Shown: piece after piece, positions 41,780 through 50,863 of the stretch
Layout: every line of letters starts with the position of its first letter
How positions within the stretch are numbered: the first letter of the stretch is position 1
Assembly (NCBI RefSeq): GCF_051846915.1
Contig: NZ_JBPYCR010000017.1
Coordinates: 1-64,000 of the forward strand
Source of the DNA: JBPYCR01 sp051846915
GTDB lineage: Bacteria > Bacillota > Bacilli > Bacillales > Amphibacillaceae
Reading direction: 5' to 3'
DNA: 64,000 nt
Notes under the pieces: model-generated
Databases searched by the model: none
What the model was told of the DNA's origin: nothing
What the model saw: the letters and a program-made list of their open reading frames with translations, nothing else
Made by a program: the position numbers and the translations under genes

Positions 41780-42463
41780 TTACACCAACATGAAGCCTAC
41801 TCCCCAAATGGTTTTTATATACTCCTCATCGGTAACCTCAGCCATTTTCCTGCGAAGATTGGAGACATGTACACTAATTGTATTGTCATCACCCAAATAA
41901 GGGCCCGTCCATATATTTTCATAAATTTTTCTTTTAGAAAAAGCGTGCTCTGGATGACTGATAAATAAAGATAAAATATCAAATTCTGCCTTTGTTAACT
42001 GCAATTCATTGTCTTCTAAAGTTACAGATTGTTTTTCCGGATTAATTTTTAGTCCGCGCCAAGATTTCACGCTCGTTTGTGATGATTGAACACTTGATTT
42101 ACGTAATTGAACTTCTACCCTTGCCATTACTTCTTGCTGATTAAACGGCTTCGTTATATAATCATCTGCGCCCATTTTTAATACGTTAACTTTATCTTCT
42201 ATGTCCACTTTGGCAGAGATTACAATAATCGGAATTGAACTCTTTTCCCTAATCTTGCTTATGAACTCTTCCCCGCTCATTCCCGGTAACATCAAGTCCA
42301 ATATAATTAAATCATATGTATGATTCTGCAATTGCAAAATACCTTCCGTGCCAGAGTAAGCCGGAACAGCAACCTTGCCTGATTTTGTTAAAATCATGTT
42401 CAATAACTTATTAATTTCTTGATCGTCTTCAATGACTAGAATTCTTTTACCTTCAAACACCAT
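41780..42463 (-). CDS. OmpR-family response regulator
   Basis: A 227-residue regulator: receiver domain with phospho-acceptor Asp in LIILDLMLPG, Lys in DDYITKPFN, then a winged-helix domain ending YIKTIWGVGFML. ATG 42463 starts exactly at the receiver (MVFEGKRILVIEDD). First gene of the four-gene unit; it should activate the ABC genes after phosphorylation by the kinase at 39101. Confidence 0.88.
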   Translation of the reverse strand: MVFEGKRILVIEDDQEINKLLNMILTKSGKVAVPAYSGTEGILQLQNHTYDLIILDLMLPGMSGEEFISKIREKSSIPIIVISAKVDIEDKVNVLKMGADDYITKPFNQQEVMARVEVQLRKSSVQSSQTSVKSWRGLKINPEKQSVTLEDNELQLTKAEFDILSLFISHPEHAFSKRKIYENIWTGPYLGDDNTISVHVSNLRRKMAEVTDEEYIKTIWGVGFMLV

Positions 42464-42598
42464 CGTCACCCGCCTGAATAACATTATCACTGTAATTATT
42501 TTTTCCGTCTAAGTCTAATATTATCATAATAAAAATCTTGACTATAATTAAAGCGTTTCTTGAAAGTCTGTTTTGCTTTCCCGAAATCTAGTTGCATT

Positions 42599-42633
42599 TT
42601 TCCTAGATTGTAAAATTTAGCGAGACACACAAA
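42599..42633 (+). repeat. Solitary IS30 left end
   Basis: CCTAGATTGTAAAATT and AGCGAGACACA are shared nearly base for base with the left end of the IS30 copy at 10224-10256. There is no transposase or second end nearby. It may be a footprint of an excised or deleted copy, directly after the yceI terminator. Confidence 0.6.
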
Positions 42634-42662
42634 AACGAGGTTTCCCATAAGGAAAACCCCGT
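42634..42662 (-). terminator. Terminator of the YceI-family gene
   Basis: Minus strand ACGGGGTTTTCC...GGAAACCTCGT followed by TTTTGTGTG. The surrounding 80 nt resemble the groEL terminator region at 59435, including ACTAAAACCG-type bases further on. Confidence 0.7.
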
Positions 42663-42761
42663 CGTATCAAGCATTATTAAAGTAAGCAACCTGAGCTAAA
42701 ACCGTAACTATGCTCATTCCACTGAAAAAAGTTCTTTCAATTCTTATCTTTGTAAAAGGAC

Positions 42762-43292
42762 TTATTTACGCAGTTGTATTTCGATATTGATTTTTACGTC
42801 ATCACCGACTACAAAACCGCCTGTTTCAAGTGCCGCGTTCCATGTTAAACCAAAGTCTTTACGGCTGATCTTCGTGTGGCCTGTAAATCCGGCAGCTTCA
42901 TCTCCACTCATTGGATCTTTAGCCACACCTTCGAAAGTAATATCAAATGTTACTGGTTTTGTTGTGCCTCTAATTGTAAAATCACCAGTCATATCATAGT
43001 GATCTTCAGACTTTTTCTCAATGTTTGTTGCTTTAAATGTTAAAATCGGATGATTCTCCACATCGAAGAAGTCGGCGGAGCGTAAATGATCGTCTCTATC
43101 CGACATGCGTGTGTCAACACTGTTTGCGTCAATTTTAAAATCAACGGATGCATCTGTTAAGTCATTGGGATCTCCTTCAACAGTACCCTCAAAATCGTTA
43201 AAAGTCCCTTTAACGTTCGATATCATCATATGTTTTACTGTAAATCCTATTGTACTGTGTACCTTGTCAACGTTCCATATTGCTTTAGTCAT
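42762..43292 (-). CDS. YceI-family lipid-binding protein
   Basis: A 176-residue lipocalin-like beta barrel: WNVDKVHSTIGFTVKHM at the start, DDHLRSADFFDVENHP and KISRKDFGLTWN, the family hallmarks. YceI proteins bind isoprenoid chains. This one has no signal peptide, so it is cytosolic. ATG 43292 follows TTGGAGGAG. It stands alone, with a strong terminator. Confidence 0.9.
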   Translation of the reverse strand: MTKAIWNVDKVHSTIGFTVKHMMISNVKGTFNDFEGTVEGDPNDLTDASVDFKIDANSVDTRMSDRDDHLRSADFFDVENHPILTFKATNIEKKSEDHYDMTGDFTIRGTTKPVTFDITFEGVAKDPMSGDEAAGFTGHTKISRKDFGLTWNAALETGGFVVGDDVKINIEIQLRK

Positions 43293-43535
43293 GTAAATCT
43301 CCTCCAATAATTTTTAATTTATTTACTACAATTAGTTCAAAATATAAGTTAGGTTAATCTACGTAACTGCTCGTTTTCAATCAACCCCTTTAATAATTTT
43401 TTAAGTTTCTTATATATATCAATACTTTAAAAAACAGCTACTTTCCAAGCTTCACTATCCCATTTACATAGTGGGATGTTCCGAAATAGACATCCATTTC
43501 ATCTGAAGTGTACGTTTTCTTCATAAATACTTTCC

Positions 43536-44135
43536 TCAGCTATTATTTTTTAACCAGTTTTTCGCTTCTAGAGCGACTTCCTGAGTCAGGCTGTGTCCGT
43601 TAACCCAAGCGGTTGTGACGTCGGCGCCTCTTTCTTTAAAAAGGTTGATGACTCGCTTGCTTTCGGATTCTGGAACAATTGGATCGCCTTTACCAAGTGA
43701 TAGGAATATATCCACGTCACTGAAATCCTGTTTTTCTGCAACTTCTGCCGGATACAGCGGTGCGAATAAAGCCGCCTTTTTGAACGTAGTAGGGTGTTGG
43801 AGCATCATTTGTATTGCAATGTTAGATCCATTTGAGAATCCAACAAAAACGACATCTTCAAGCTGAAAATCGTATTCTTTTGATTTTTCCACAATAAACT
43901 CATAAAGTTCATTCCCGCGGAATTCTAGGTCTTCCCAGTCGTACTGACCTTCCCCGTGGCGTTTGAAATATCTGTTCATACCGTTTTCCTGCACATTTCC
44001 TCTAATGCCTAAAACGTTATACTCTGGACTAAGCAATTCAGCAAGAGAGACTAAATCTGTTTCTGTGCCACCTGTGCCATGGAGCAGTATAAATACAGGT
44101 GCTCCTTTTTTATTTTCATTATAAATATATTTCAT
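43536..44135 (-). CDS. mhqD: Carboxylesterase/phospholipase, MhqD-like
   Basis: A 199-residue alpha/beta hydrolase with Ser in VGFSNGSNIA, Asp in GKGDPIVP and His in VNGHSLTQEV. It matches the MhqD hydrolase of the B. subtilis quinone-resistance genes, thought to process ring-cleavage products. Last gene of the leftward mhqR-type operon, 22 nt after the flavin protein gene. Confidence 0.82.
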   Translation of the reverse strand: MKYIYNENKKGAPVFILLHGTGGTETDLVSLAELLSPEYNVLGIRGNVQENGMNRYFKRHGEGQYDWEDLEFRGNELYEFIVEKSKEYDFQLEDVVFVGFSNGSNIAIQMMLQHPTTFKKAALFAPLYPAEVAEKQDFSDVDIFLSLGKGDPIVPESESKRVINLFKERGADVTTAWVNGHSLTQEVALEAKNWLKNNS

Positions 44136-44157
44136 CTATTTCTAACTCCTTTATTTT

Positions 44158-44778
44158 TTATTCAGGACGTTCTATTGTAAATAACCTGCCTATTTCAGCG
44201 TAATCATTACCGGCCAGTCTGCTTACAGCTCTTAGTTTCAGCGGGTCTATATATCCATCGCGGTAAATTTCTCCATCTATATGATAGTGTTTTACTCTCA
44301 GTAATAAAACATCTGCTGTCGGGATATTGTCATCATTTGAAATGACGATTGAATCATATAATTCTGTTTCAAATCTTACTTTGGTTTCTTTTAATCCCGG
44401 AACGTTGACAGCTTTTGATTCCACTGAAGTAAAACTTGATATATCGAGCTCACTTTCATCAGGTCCCAAAGGTGCTGAAGTTGTATTCGCCGCCTCTACG
44501 TTATCTGTATCAACAACTTGGACAACCGCCTCTTTATTCTTAACTATATTTCTAGCAGTATCTTTTCGCTCTCCCCCTGCACGCTGCACTGCGATGGACA
44601 GCATGGGTGGGTTGTAAGTGACGATGTTGAAGTAACTGAACGGTGCGACATTGACAACACCTGAGTCAGACATTGTTGAGACTAATGCAATCGGCCTTGG
44701 AATGACTGATCCAATCAAAAATTTTTTCTTCTCTTTTGCCGTCAGTTCTTGCGGTGAAAAATTTAACATTTTTTTCAT
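44158..44778 (-). CDS. Flavin reductase-like FMN-binding protein
   Basis: A 206-residue split-barrel protein: LIGSVIPRPIALVST, then NVAPFSYFNIVTYNPPM, the FMN-binding pattern of the flavin reductase domain group. It may supply reduced flavin or reduce quinones directly. It starts 3 nt after the dioxygenase gene stop, clearly in the same operon. In B. subtilis the mhq genes use a nitroreductase (MhqN) in a similar position, so this may be a functional substitute. Confidence 0.82.
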   Translation of the reverse strand: MKKMLNFSPQELTAKEKKKFLIGSVIPRPIALVSTMSDSGVVNVAPFSYFNIVTYNPPMLSIAVQRAGGERKDTARNIVKNKEAVVQVVDTDNVEAANTTSAPLGPDESELDISSFTSVESKAVNVPGLKETKVRFETELYDSIVISNDDNIPTADVLLLRVKHYHIDGEIYRDGYIDPLKLRAVSRLAGNDYAEIGRLFTIERPE

Positions 44779-44781
44779 AAA

Positions 44782-45675
44782 CTATACGTCCAATTTTGGC
44801 AGCAAAGTTTCATATTCCTGCCTTTTATGTTCATATTGTTTCGGTAATTTCAGTGCTGTCCCTAGTGATTCCCTATCTTCATCTACGTCAAACCCCGGAC
44901 CATCTGTAGCAAATTCGAATACAACATTTCCTTTTTCTCCAATATAGATGGAGTTGAAGTAATTTCTGTCTTTTACTACGGTGACACCGAACCCTTCTTT
45001 TTTAAGTTTCGACTGCCATTCTTTCAACACTTCCATATCCGGCACAGACCAAGCGATATGGTGAACCGTTCCGATACCGAATCTACCAGCAGGCTGCGGC
45101 GGAATAGAAGTAATGATGTGATGCTTTTCTTCACCTACTGTTTCATAGTGATGATTTTGATCATCACGATCCAGTTCATTTAACCCCATAAGGCCCGTAA
45201 GCAGTTCTTTCGTCCCTTCAGGATTTCCGGACAATAATACCGATCCATGAAACCCAAGAATGTCATTATTATCTGCAGCAGCTTCGCCCTCGACTATGGC
45301 AAGCTCAAGTCCATGAACATCATCGAACTCAAGGGTGTTTTTACCAAAAAGTTGTGTTACTTCTACTTGAATGTTTTGGGCATTTAGATGCTTCTCCCAA
45401 TCGTTCAAGCTATCTTTTGGCACTCTAAAAGCAATTCTTCCGACCTGGCCGCTACCCTTCTTACCGTAGTTATTGTTCGTCCACGGAAAGAAAGTAATGA
45501 CTGTTCCTGGGGACTCGTTGTGATCCCCGAAGTACAGGTGATAGACACCTGGATCATCAAAATTTACTGTTTGCTTAATTAGACGAAGTCCTAATACATC
45601 CCTGTAAAATTTTAAATTTTCATTCGGATCTCCTACAATAGCAGTTATGTGGTGGATTCTATTAATTGCTTCCAT
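44782..45675 (-). CDS. mhqO: Ring-cleaving VOC dioxygenase, MhqO-like
   Basis: A 297-residue protein of two vicinal-oxygen-chelate modules. Metal ligands appear as His in RIHHITAI, His in VHHIAWSV, and Glu in VVFEFATDGPGF. The family opens hydroquinone or catechol rings with Fe(II). It lies directly behind the related gene at 45699 (23 nt). Confidence 0.87.
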   Translation of the reverse strand: MEAINRIHHITAIVGDPNENLKFYRDVLGLRLIKQTVNFDDPGVYHLYFGDHNESPGTVITFFPWTNNNYGKKGSGQVGRIAFRVPKDSLNDWEKHLNAQNIQVEVTQLFGKNTLEFDDVHGLELAIVEGEAAADNNDILGFHGSVLLSGNPEGTKELLTGLMGLNELDRDDQNHHYETVGEEKHHIITSIPPQPAGRFGIGTVHHIAWSVPDMEVLKEWQSKLKKEGFGVTVVKDRNYFNSIYIGEKGNVVFEFATDGPGFDVDEDRESLGTALKLPKQYEHKRQEYETLLPKLDV

Positions 45676-45698
45676 GCCATCTTCTCCTTTTTAAATGA

Positions 45699-46652
45699 TT
45701 AAGAACGCGTTGTATCGAATGGACGGATCTGCGCCTCTATTTTTTCACGTTTCGGCTCGAGAAATGGAGGAAGTGCAAGACTTTCTCCCAACGTTTCGTA
45801 TGGTTCATCGCCCATGAAACCTGGCCCATCTGTTGATAGCTCGATCAGAATATGTCCGACACGTGTATAAAGTGCTTCAAAGTAGAAGCGGTCTACAATA
45901 CCAGAATGTTGTATTCCCATTTTGTCGTACTTCGCTTCCCACTGTTTAATCGTGTCGTGATCTTTCACTCTAAACGATACATGGTGAACCTGTCCGTATC
46001 CTTGACGGCTTGGTGTTGTGTCATCATTTCTCAAAATGACCTGTCCCCCGTTGCCGCCTTTTCCTACATCAAATAGCATTACATTCTCTTCTTCAAGAAT
46101 CGGTTTCATGTCATAAACTTTAGTGAGCATTTTTTTGAAATCCTCGAAATAGCTTACGGTAATTTCAACTGGTCCCAAACCGTATATTGCTTTATCTTCA
46201 GGTACCGGTCCATTTTTCCAAGGTATCCCTGGAGCAACACCTTTATTATTTTCATCAGAGAACAATTGATACCTCTGGCCATCAGATTCCTCAAAAGGCA
46301 AAACTTTTTTGCCAAATAGCTCTTGAATACCTTCGTTTTTCACATCGAACTCTTTAAAACGTTCCAAGTAATATTCTAGCGCTGCATCGTCAGGCACTCT
46401 TAACCCTGTTCTGGAAATCGAATTCGTTCCTGGTTTTCCTTTTATAATGTTCGGGAAGTCAAAGAATGTCATATCTGTACCTGGTGAACCGACATCATCT
46501 GCGAAAAATGTATGATAGGTATGAATATCATCCTGATTCACTGTTTTCTTAACCAATCTCATTCCGAGTACTTCTGTGAAAAACGTATAGTTTCTCATTG
46601 CATTATCTGTCATTGCCGTAACGTGGTGAATTCCCAATAGTTGGTTTGTCAT
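45699..46652 (-). CDS. mhqA: Ring-cleaving VOC dioxygenase, MhqA-like
   Basis: A 317-residue relative of the next gene (GIHHVTAMT, QVHHVSFRV, LIELSTDGPGF as metal ligands). Two paralogous dioxygenases in tandem suggest different quinone substrates. An MhqR-type operator (46685-46702) lies 33 nt upstream of its start, so it heads the regulated unit. Confidence 0.87.
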   Translation of the reverse strand: MTNQLLGIHHVTAMTDNAMRNYTFFTEVLGMRLVKKTVNQDDIHTYHTFFADDVGSPGTDMTFFDFPNIIKGKPGTNSISRTGLRVPDDAALEYYLERFKEFDVKNEGIQELFGKKVLPFEESDGQRYQLFSDENNKGVAPGIPWKNGPVPEDKAIYGLGPVEITVSYFEDFKKMLTKVYDMKPILEEENVMLFDVGKGGNGGQVILRNDDTTPSRQGYGQVHHVSFRVKDHDTIKQWEAKYDKMGIQHSGIVDRFYFEALYTRVGHILIELSTDGPGFMGDEPYETLGESLALPPFLEPKREKIEAQIRPFDTTRS

Positions 46653-46684
46653 TTTAATAAACTCCTTTGTATTAGCTTTATAAT

Positions 46685-46702
46685 TACCTCTAATTCGAGA
46701 TA
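46685..46702. promoter_or_regulatory. MhqR-type operator
   Basis: TACCTCTAATTCGAGATA is an imperfect palindrome very close to the B. subtilis MhqR box (TATCTCGAA-type arms). It is placed between mhqR and the first dioxygenase gene, where repression of the operon would act. Confidence 0.7.
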
Positions 46703-46745
46703 TTTGTTTATTTTAAAGCTCATGCACTTTAGATGCACAAGCATA

Positions 46746-47186
46746 TTATCTTAATAAACTTTCGGCGTGTATACCGATGCGTTTAAGAAGGTTGATTGCA
46801 TCTTCAACTTCGTCATCATCCCACTCATCAAAAATGGTGTTGATCAATGCCTCTTGTTCTTCAACGCGTGTATCCATATATTGTTTACCCGCTGCAGTGA
46901 TGCAGGCAAACATTTTACGTCGATCTTCTTCACATGGCTTTCTGTATAAAAAACCTTTATCCTCAAGCTTATCTATCACATAAGTAATACTGCCCCCACC
47001 CATGAGTACTCTTTTTCCGATCGATTGAATCGGTTGGTCACCCCTATGGTACAGAAGCTCCATCACAGCGTACTCATTCAAATTGATTTCTTTTTTCAGG
47101 AAATCCTGCTTAATCAGTTTCTGGACAGATTGTGACGATTTGATAAAAACGGTGAATGCTTTAATACGTGGATCTTGTTCTTCCAT
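46746..47186 (-). CDS. mhqR: MarR-family repressor, MhqR-like
   Basis: A 146-residue winged-helix regulator (SIGKRVLMGGGSITYVIDKL recognition region, DRRKMFACITAAGKQ wing). MhqR represses genes for hydroquinone and quinone resistance and is released by these compounds. ATG 47186 is chosen; a GTG 4 codons upstream is possible. It stands 93 nt before the dioxygenase genes on the same strand. Confidence 0.85.
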   Translation of the reverse strand: MEEQDPRIKAFTVFIKSSQSVQKLIKQDFLKKEINLNEYAVMELLYHRGDQPIQSIGKRVLMGGGSITYVIDKLEDKGFLYRKPCEEDRRKMFACITAAGKQYMDTRVEEQEALINTIFDEWDDDEVEDAINLLKRIGIHAESLLR

Positions 47187-47221
47187 GTCCCTGCACACCC
47201 TTTATATTGATTAAAATTAAT

Positions 47222-47306
47222 TATATTAAATTTAATGTAATTACATTGTATAACGGAAATCAGGATAATGCAACCCTAAAAACTGATTTATATTAAATTT
47301 AATATA
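47222..47306. promoter_or_regulatory. Two AT-rich palindromes upstream of mhqR
   Basis: TATATTAAATTTAATGTA at 47222-47239 and TATATTAAATTTAATATA at 47289-47306, centres 67 nt apart. The second is a perfect palindrome. They differ from the MhqR box, so a second regulator may control mhqR itself. Confidence 0.45.
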
Positions 47307-47448
47307 CTTAAGTCAAAATTGACTATAAAGAAGCGAGAAGTGAAGTATAAAGGGTGCGATTATTAGTAATGTCTATCTCGGTGTATTTGGAGCTCTTCCG
47401 CGTTAACTAAAACATTATCTTCCCTAATCCCCATTAAAATGGAACAAT

Positions 47449-48027
47449 TCATATCTGTTTGTTTGCTGACATAAAATCTATCCCAGAAACGAGATAAGGA
47501 ATCGCTAATTTAATAAATTCTTCTGGTGGTATCTTCACACTACTTCTATTCCATTCTACAGAAACTCCGTAAATTCCCCAGCTTAATATAACAGCAGTAA
47601 TTTTTAGAGCTTCATCCTCTTCAGAATTATTTTGTTTTAAGAGCATTGTATAAAAAATGACTTCAAGCTGTTCTCTAATAATCCGAGCAATGGTATCCTC
47701 GTATCCTCTATGACAACGATTGGATAATGACTTTTGGAAGTTCGTTATCGCGATAAATGTTCTAACTATTGCTTCTTCATTTAATTCATTATTTTGATAG
47801 TTAGTACAATCCAAATTAACTAATAATACTTCTGATAATACCTTTTCCAATAAATCATATATATCTTCAAAATGATAATAAAATGTGGCTCGATTAATCA
47901 TAGCCTCAGTTGCAATATCCTTAACGGTTATATCCTTAAATTCTTTTTTACTTGAAAGTTCCATAAACGAATCCATAATTAATTTACGGGTACGTCGGAT
48001 TCGAAGGTCCATCTTTGGTTCATTCAT
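47449..48027 (-). CDS. TetR-family transcriptional regulator
   Basis: A 192-residue repressor with FKDITVKDIATEAMINRATFYYHF as the helix-turn-helix (residues about 24-48). It is divergent from a DsbA-like gene, and inverted TGTTGTATAAC/GTTATACAAT elements in the gap may be its operator. It probably controls the DsbA-like and YdhR-like pair. Confidence 0.83.
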   Translation of the reverse strand: MNEPKMDLRIRRTRKLIMDSFMELSSKKEFKDITVKDIATEAMINRATFYYHFEDIYDLLEKVLSEVLLVNLDCTNYQNNELNEEAIVRTFIAITNFQKSLSNRCHRGYEDTIARIIREQLEVIFYTMLLKQNNSEEDEALKITAVILSWGIYGVSVEWNRSSVKIPPEEFIKLAIPYLVSGIDFMSANKQI

Positions 48028-48067
48028 GTTAATAGCTCACCTGCTTTTTAAACATTATGTTCAATAT

Positions 48068-48128
48068 GTTGTATAACCAACAAAACGAACAAACTATTGG
48101 TGTTGATAATTTTCATTATGTTATACAA
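48068..48128. promoter_or_regulatory. Inverted elements between tetR and the DsbA-like gene
   Basis: ATGTTGTATAAC near 48067-48078 and GTTATACAAT near 48119-48128 are inverted copies about 40 nt apart. They may form a split operator for the divergent TetR protein. Confidence 0.4.
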
Positions 48129-48175
48129 TTCAATTGCAAGCAAATAATTAACTTACCGAAATGAGGCACAATAAA

Positions 48176-49102
48176 ATGACCTATAAAAATATGAGATGTG
48201 ATGTAGAAGCAGGTGTATGTGGTGTAGCTGGAGACGAAGAAATGGAAATTATCGATTTCAATCGACCTAAAAAGTCCATAAACATTTATTATGTAACGGA
48301 TCCTATTTGTTCGCATTGTTGGGCAATTGAACCTGTACTTCGTCGGTTTATAGAGCAGTATGGTCATTATTTTAACTTTCATACAGTAATGGGCGGATTG
48401 CTGGAAAAATGGCATGACGGACCAATAGATCCTGCGAATGGAATTTATAAGCCAGCTGACGTTGCTGGTCACTGGAGAGAAGTTGGAGAACATTCTAGAA
48501 TGCCTATTGATGGCTCATTAATGATTGATAATCCTGTTCAATCTTCTTACCCGCCTTCTCGTGTGTTTAAAGTAATTCAAAACAATCATAACGAGAGCCT
48601 AGCATCTGATTATTTACGCCGTGCAAGAGAAGCACTTTTCGTATTTAATCAAAACATTTCGGATAAGTCTGTTTTAATTGAAATTGTAAATAAACTAGAT
48701 CTCGATGGGGAATCTATTGTAAATGAAGCAGAACAACCAATCGGACAACAATTACTAAATGAAGATTTTAGTCTGGCTGGAAACCTAGGTGCCAGAGGGT
48801 TTCCTAGCATTATCATGATTAATGAGGAAAATAAAGGGGTAAAAATTGTTGGTGGTCGTCCATTTGAATCCTACGTTGACGGATTGAAACAAGTTTTAAA
48901 TCTAGAAGCATTGCAACCAAGACAACAAATTTCCCTTTCTAACCTACTTGAAAAAGAAAAACTGCTATTTTCAAAAGAAATTGAAGAGATGTATGAAGTT
49001 GAACAATCAGATGTACTCTCTTTCATTGAAAAAAATCTTTCATCAGATCATTATGAAACAAAGGAATTTCTAGGGGAGTCTTACTTCACAATTACTAAAT
49101 AA
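48176..49102 (+). CDS. DsbA-family (FrnE/YjbH-like) thioredoxin-fold protein
   Basis: A 308-residue cytosolic DsbA-like protein with the active site DPICSHCW and the late cis-Pro GARGFPSII. A Cys-containing N-terminus (MRCDVEAGVCGV) precedes it. The group includes YjbH adaptors of Spx proteolysis and FrnE-type isomerases. ATG 48176 follows GAGG by 9 nt. It is followed by the YdhR-like gene 10-16 nt on. Confidence 0.8.
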   Translation: MTYKNMRCDVEAGVCGVAGDEEMEIIDFNRPKKSINIYYVTDPICSHCWAIEPVLRRFIEQYGHYFNFHTVMGGLLEKWHDGPIDPANGIYKPADVAGHWREVGEHSRMPIDGSLMIDNPVQSSYPPSRVFKVIQNNHNESLASDYLRRAREALFVFNQNISDKSVLIEIVNKLDLDGESIVNEAEQPIGQQLLNEDFSLAGNLGARGFPSIIMINEENKGVKIVGGRPFESYVDGLKQVLNLEALQPRQQISLSNLLEKEKLLFSKEIEEMYEVEQSDVLSFIEKNLSSDHYETKEFLGESYFTITK

Positions 49103-49118
49103 GAGGAGGAGAATGACC

Positions 49119-49424
49119 ATGGTATACGTATTACAAGTGGATTTTAAAATGAATGGACCGTTTGGAGATGAAATGGCGGAAGCGTTTACTGATTTAGCAA
49201 AAAGTATCAATGATGAAGATGGATTTATTTGGAAGGTTTGGACAGAGAATCCCGAAACGAATGAAGCCGGTGGAATTTACAGTTTCGAAACAAAAGAAAC
49301 AGCCGAAAAGTATTTAGACATGCATTCTAAAAGATTAGGCGGATTTGGAATTACAGACATCAACGCCAAAATCTTTGCAGTAAACACTAAACTTACGGAA
49401 ATTAATAAAGGGCCTATAAAGTAA
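49119..49424 (+). CDS. YdhR-like monooxygenase (dimeric alpha/beta barrel)
   Basis: A 101-residue ferredoxin-like protein: LQVDFKMNGPFGDEM, then FIWKVWTENPETNEAGGIY, the hallmark of the YdhR group of putative mono-oxygenases. ATG 49119 is better spaced from AGGAGG than the ATG at 49113. Together with the DsbA-like gene it forms a small TetR-controlled stress unit. Confidence 0.82.
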   Translation: MVYVLQVDFKMNGPFGDEMAEAFTDLAKSINDEDGFIWKVWTENPETNEAGGIYSFETKETAEKYLDMHSKRLGGFGITDINAKIFAVNTKLTEINKGPIK

Positions 49425-49657
49425 CAAAAACATACTCGTCAGATGCATATTTAGACATTAAAATCCTTTAATGAAAATTGTATTCAAGTAAAGTAATCAA
49501 TATAAAATCGACTTCCTTTTGGACAGTCGATTTTATGATATGCTGTGAATTTGGAGGGGATTTTTAAGTTTGTGTTGTTCTTCTTTAAAAATTAATCTTC
49601 ATATTCCCATACCGACTGTAACGTTTATTGGAATATATAGATGGATCACTCCTTAAT

Positions 49658-50863
49658 TTAGTAACCATGGTAAATGTTATTTTTATTTTCCTGTTTCACA
49701 ATCAACTCACGAGGAAAATTAGCAAGTGCTTCGCAACCGTTTTTCGTCACTACAAACGTTTCACTACATTCTGCGCCATTATTTTTCTCCCATAATCCAG
49801 AAATTAAATGAAACGTCATATTTGGTTGTAAAACAGTTTCATCTCCTAGACGAATACTTGCGGTTTCCTCTCCCCAATTGGGTGGATAACTTAACCCAAC
49901 CGAATAGCCAAGACGGTCATCTTTTTCAAAACCGTGTTTTTTCACTTCATCAACCCAAACCTGTGCCACTTCACCACACGTCTTACCTGGTTGAACAAAG
50001 TCAAGTGCTTGATTAAGCCCCTCTCGTGCAGCAGTTTCTAGACGTTGTTCCTCAGCAGTTGGTTGACCAAGCTTGATTGACCTTGCAAGAGGTGAATGAT
50101 AGCGCTTATGAACTCCCGCAAGCTCAAGGGTAATAAACTCATTTCCTTGAAAAACTTCACCGCCCCATGTTAAATGTGGACTCGAAGTTTTTACTCCAGA
50201 AAGTAATAATGGAACAATAGCTGGATAATCACCATCTATGCCTTCTCCACCTTTTATTTGCGCGTGATAAATATCTGCAGCAACCTGATTTTCAGCCACA
50301 CCTTTCTGTATGGAATTTACAGCTGTTTGCATGGCATACTCAGCATTTCTAGCGGCATTTTTCATATATTGTAGTTCCTGGTTCGATTTAATCATCCGTA
50401 CATTGCTAACCATTGTTGTGGCATCGTAAAATTCTACATCAGGCAATTCATTTTTTAATGTTACATAATCCTTTGCTGAAAAATAATGTTGGTCCATTTC
50501 AACACCGACTCGACATCGATGTTTGTTCATCTTTTTAAACAAGTTCGCTACTATCTCCATTGGATGTTTATCTCTCGCATGGAGATAATCATCTGTATAA
50601 TAATGGATGTTATCATTATCAATCCATGTTGTTAGCTTAGCACCGTTCGCATCATGCTTTCTCCCAATCCAATGTGGTTCATTTTGCTCCTTAATAACGA
50701 TGAGCCCTTGTGGAACATAAAAGGAATACGCATCATAACCAGATAAATAATTCATACTAGATGGATTTGAAACGAAAAGAGCATCTATACCTTCATCTTC
50801 CATCTTCGTTTTCACCTTTTTCAGTCTCTGTTTGTACTCCTTTAGGCTGAATCGTTTCTGCAT
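49658..50863 (-). CDS. M24-family creatinase-like hydrolase (ectoine hydrolase DoeA-like)
   Basis: A 401-residue pita-bread-fold protein. In the place of the five metal ligands of aminopeptidase P there is LELAGVHKRYHSPLARS, the non-metal arrangement of creatinase and of ectoine hydrolase DoeA/EutD, with a catalytic His in RYHSPL. The N-terminal domain is typical of creatinases. It may open the ring of ectoine or hydrolyse a similar osmolyte. No other doe genes are adjacent, so a peptidase or other amidinohydrolase role remains possible. Confidence 0.7.
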   Translation of the reverse strand: MQKRFSLKEYKQRLKKVKTKMEDEGIDALFVSNPSSMNYLSGYDAYSFYVPQGLIVIKEQNEPHWIGRKHDANGAKLTTWIDNDNIHYYTDDYLHARDKHPMEIVANLFKKMNKHRCRVGVEMDQHYFSAKDYVTLKNELPDVEFYDATTMVSNVRMIKSNQELQYMKNAARNAEYAMQTAVNSIQKGVAENQVAADIYHAQIKGGEGIDGDYPAIVPLLLSGVKTSSPHLTWGGEVFQGNEFITLELAGVHKRYHSPLARSIKLGQPTAEEQRLETAAREGLNQALDFVQPGKTCGEVAQVWVDEVKKHGFEKDDRLGYSVGLSYPPNWGEETASIRLGDETVLQPNMTFHLISGLWEKNNGAECSETFVVTKNGCEALANFPRELIVKQENKNNIYHGY

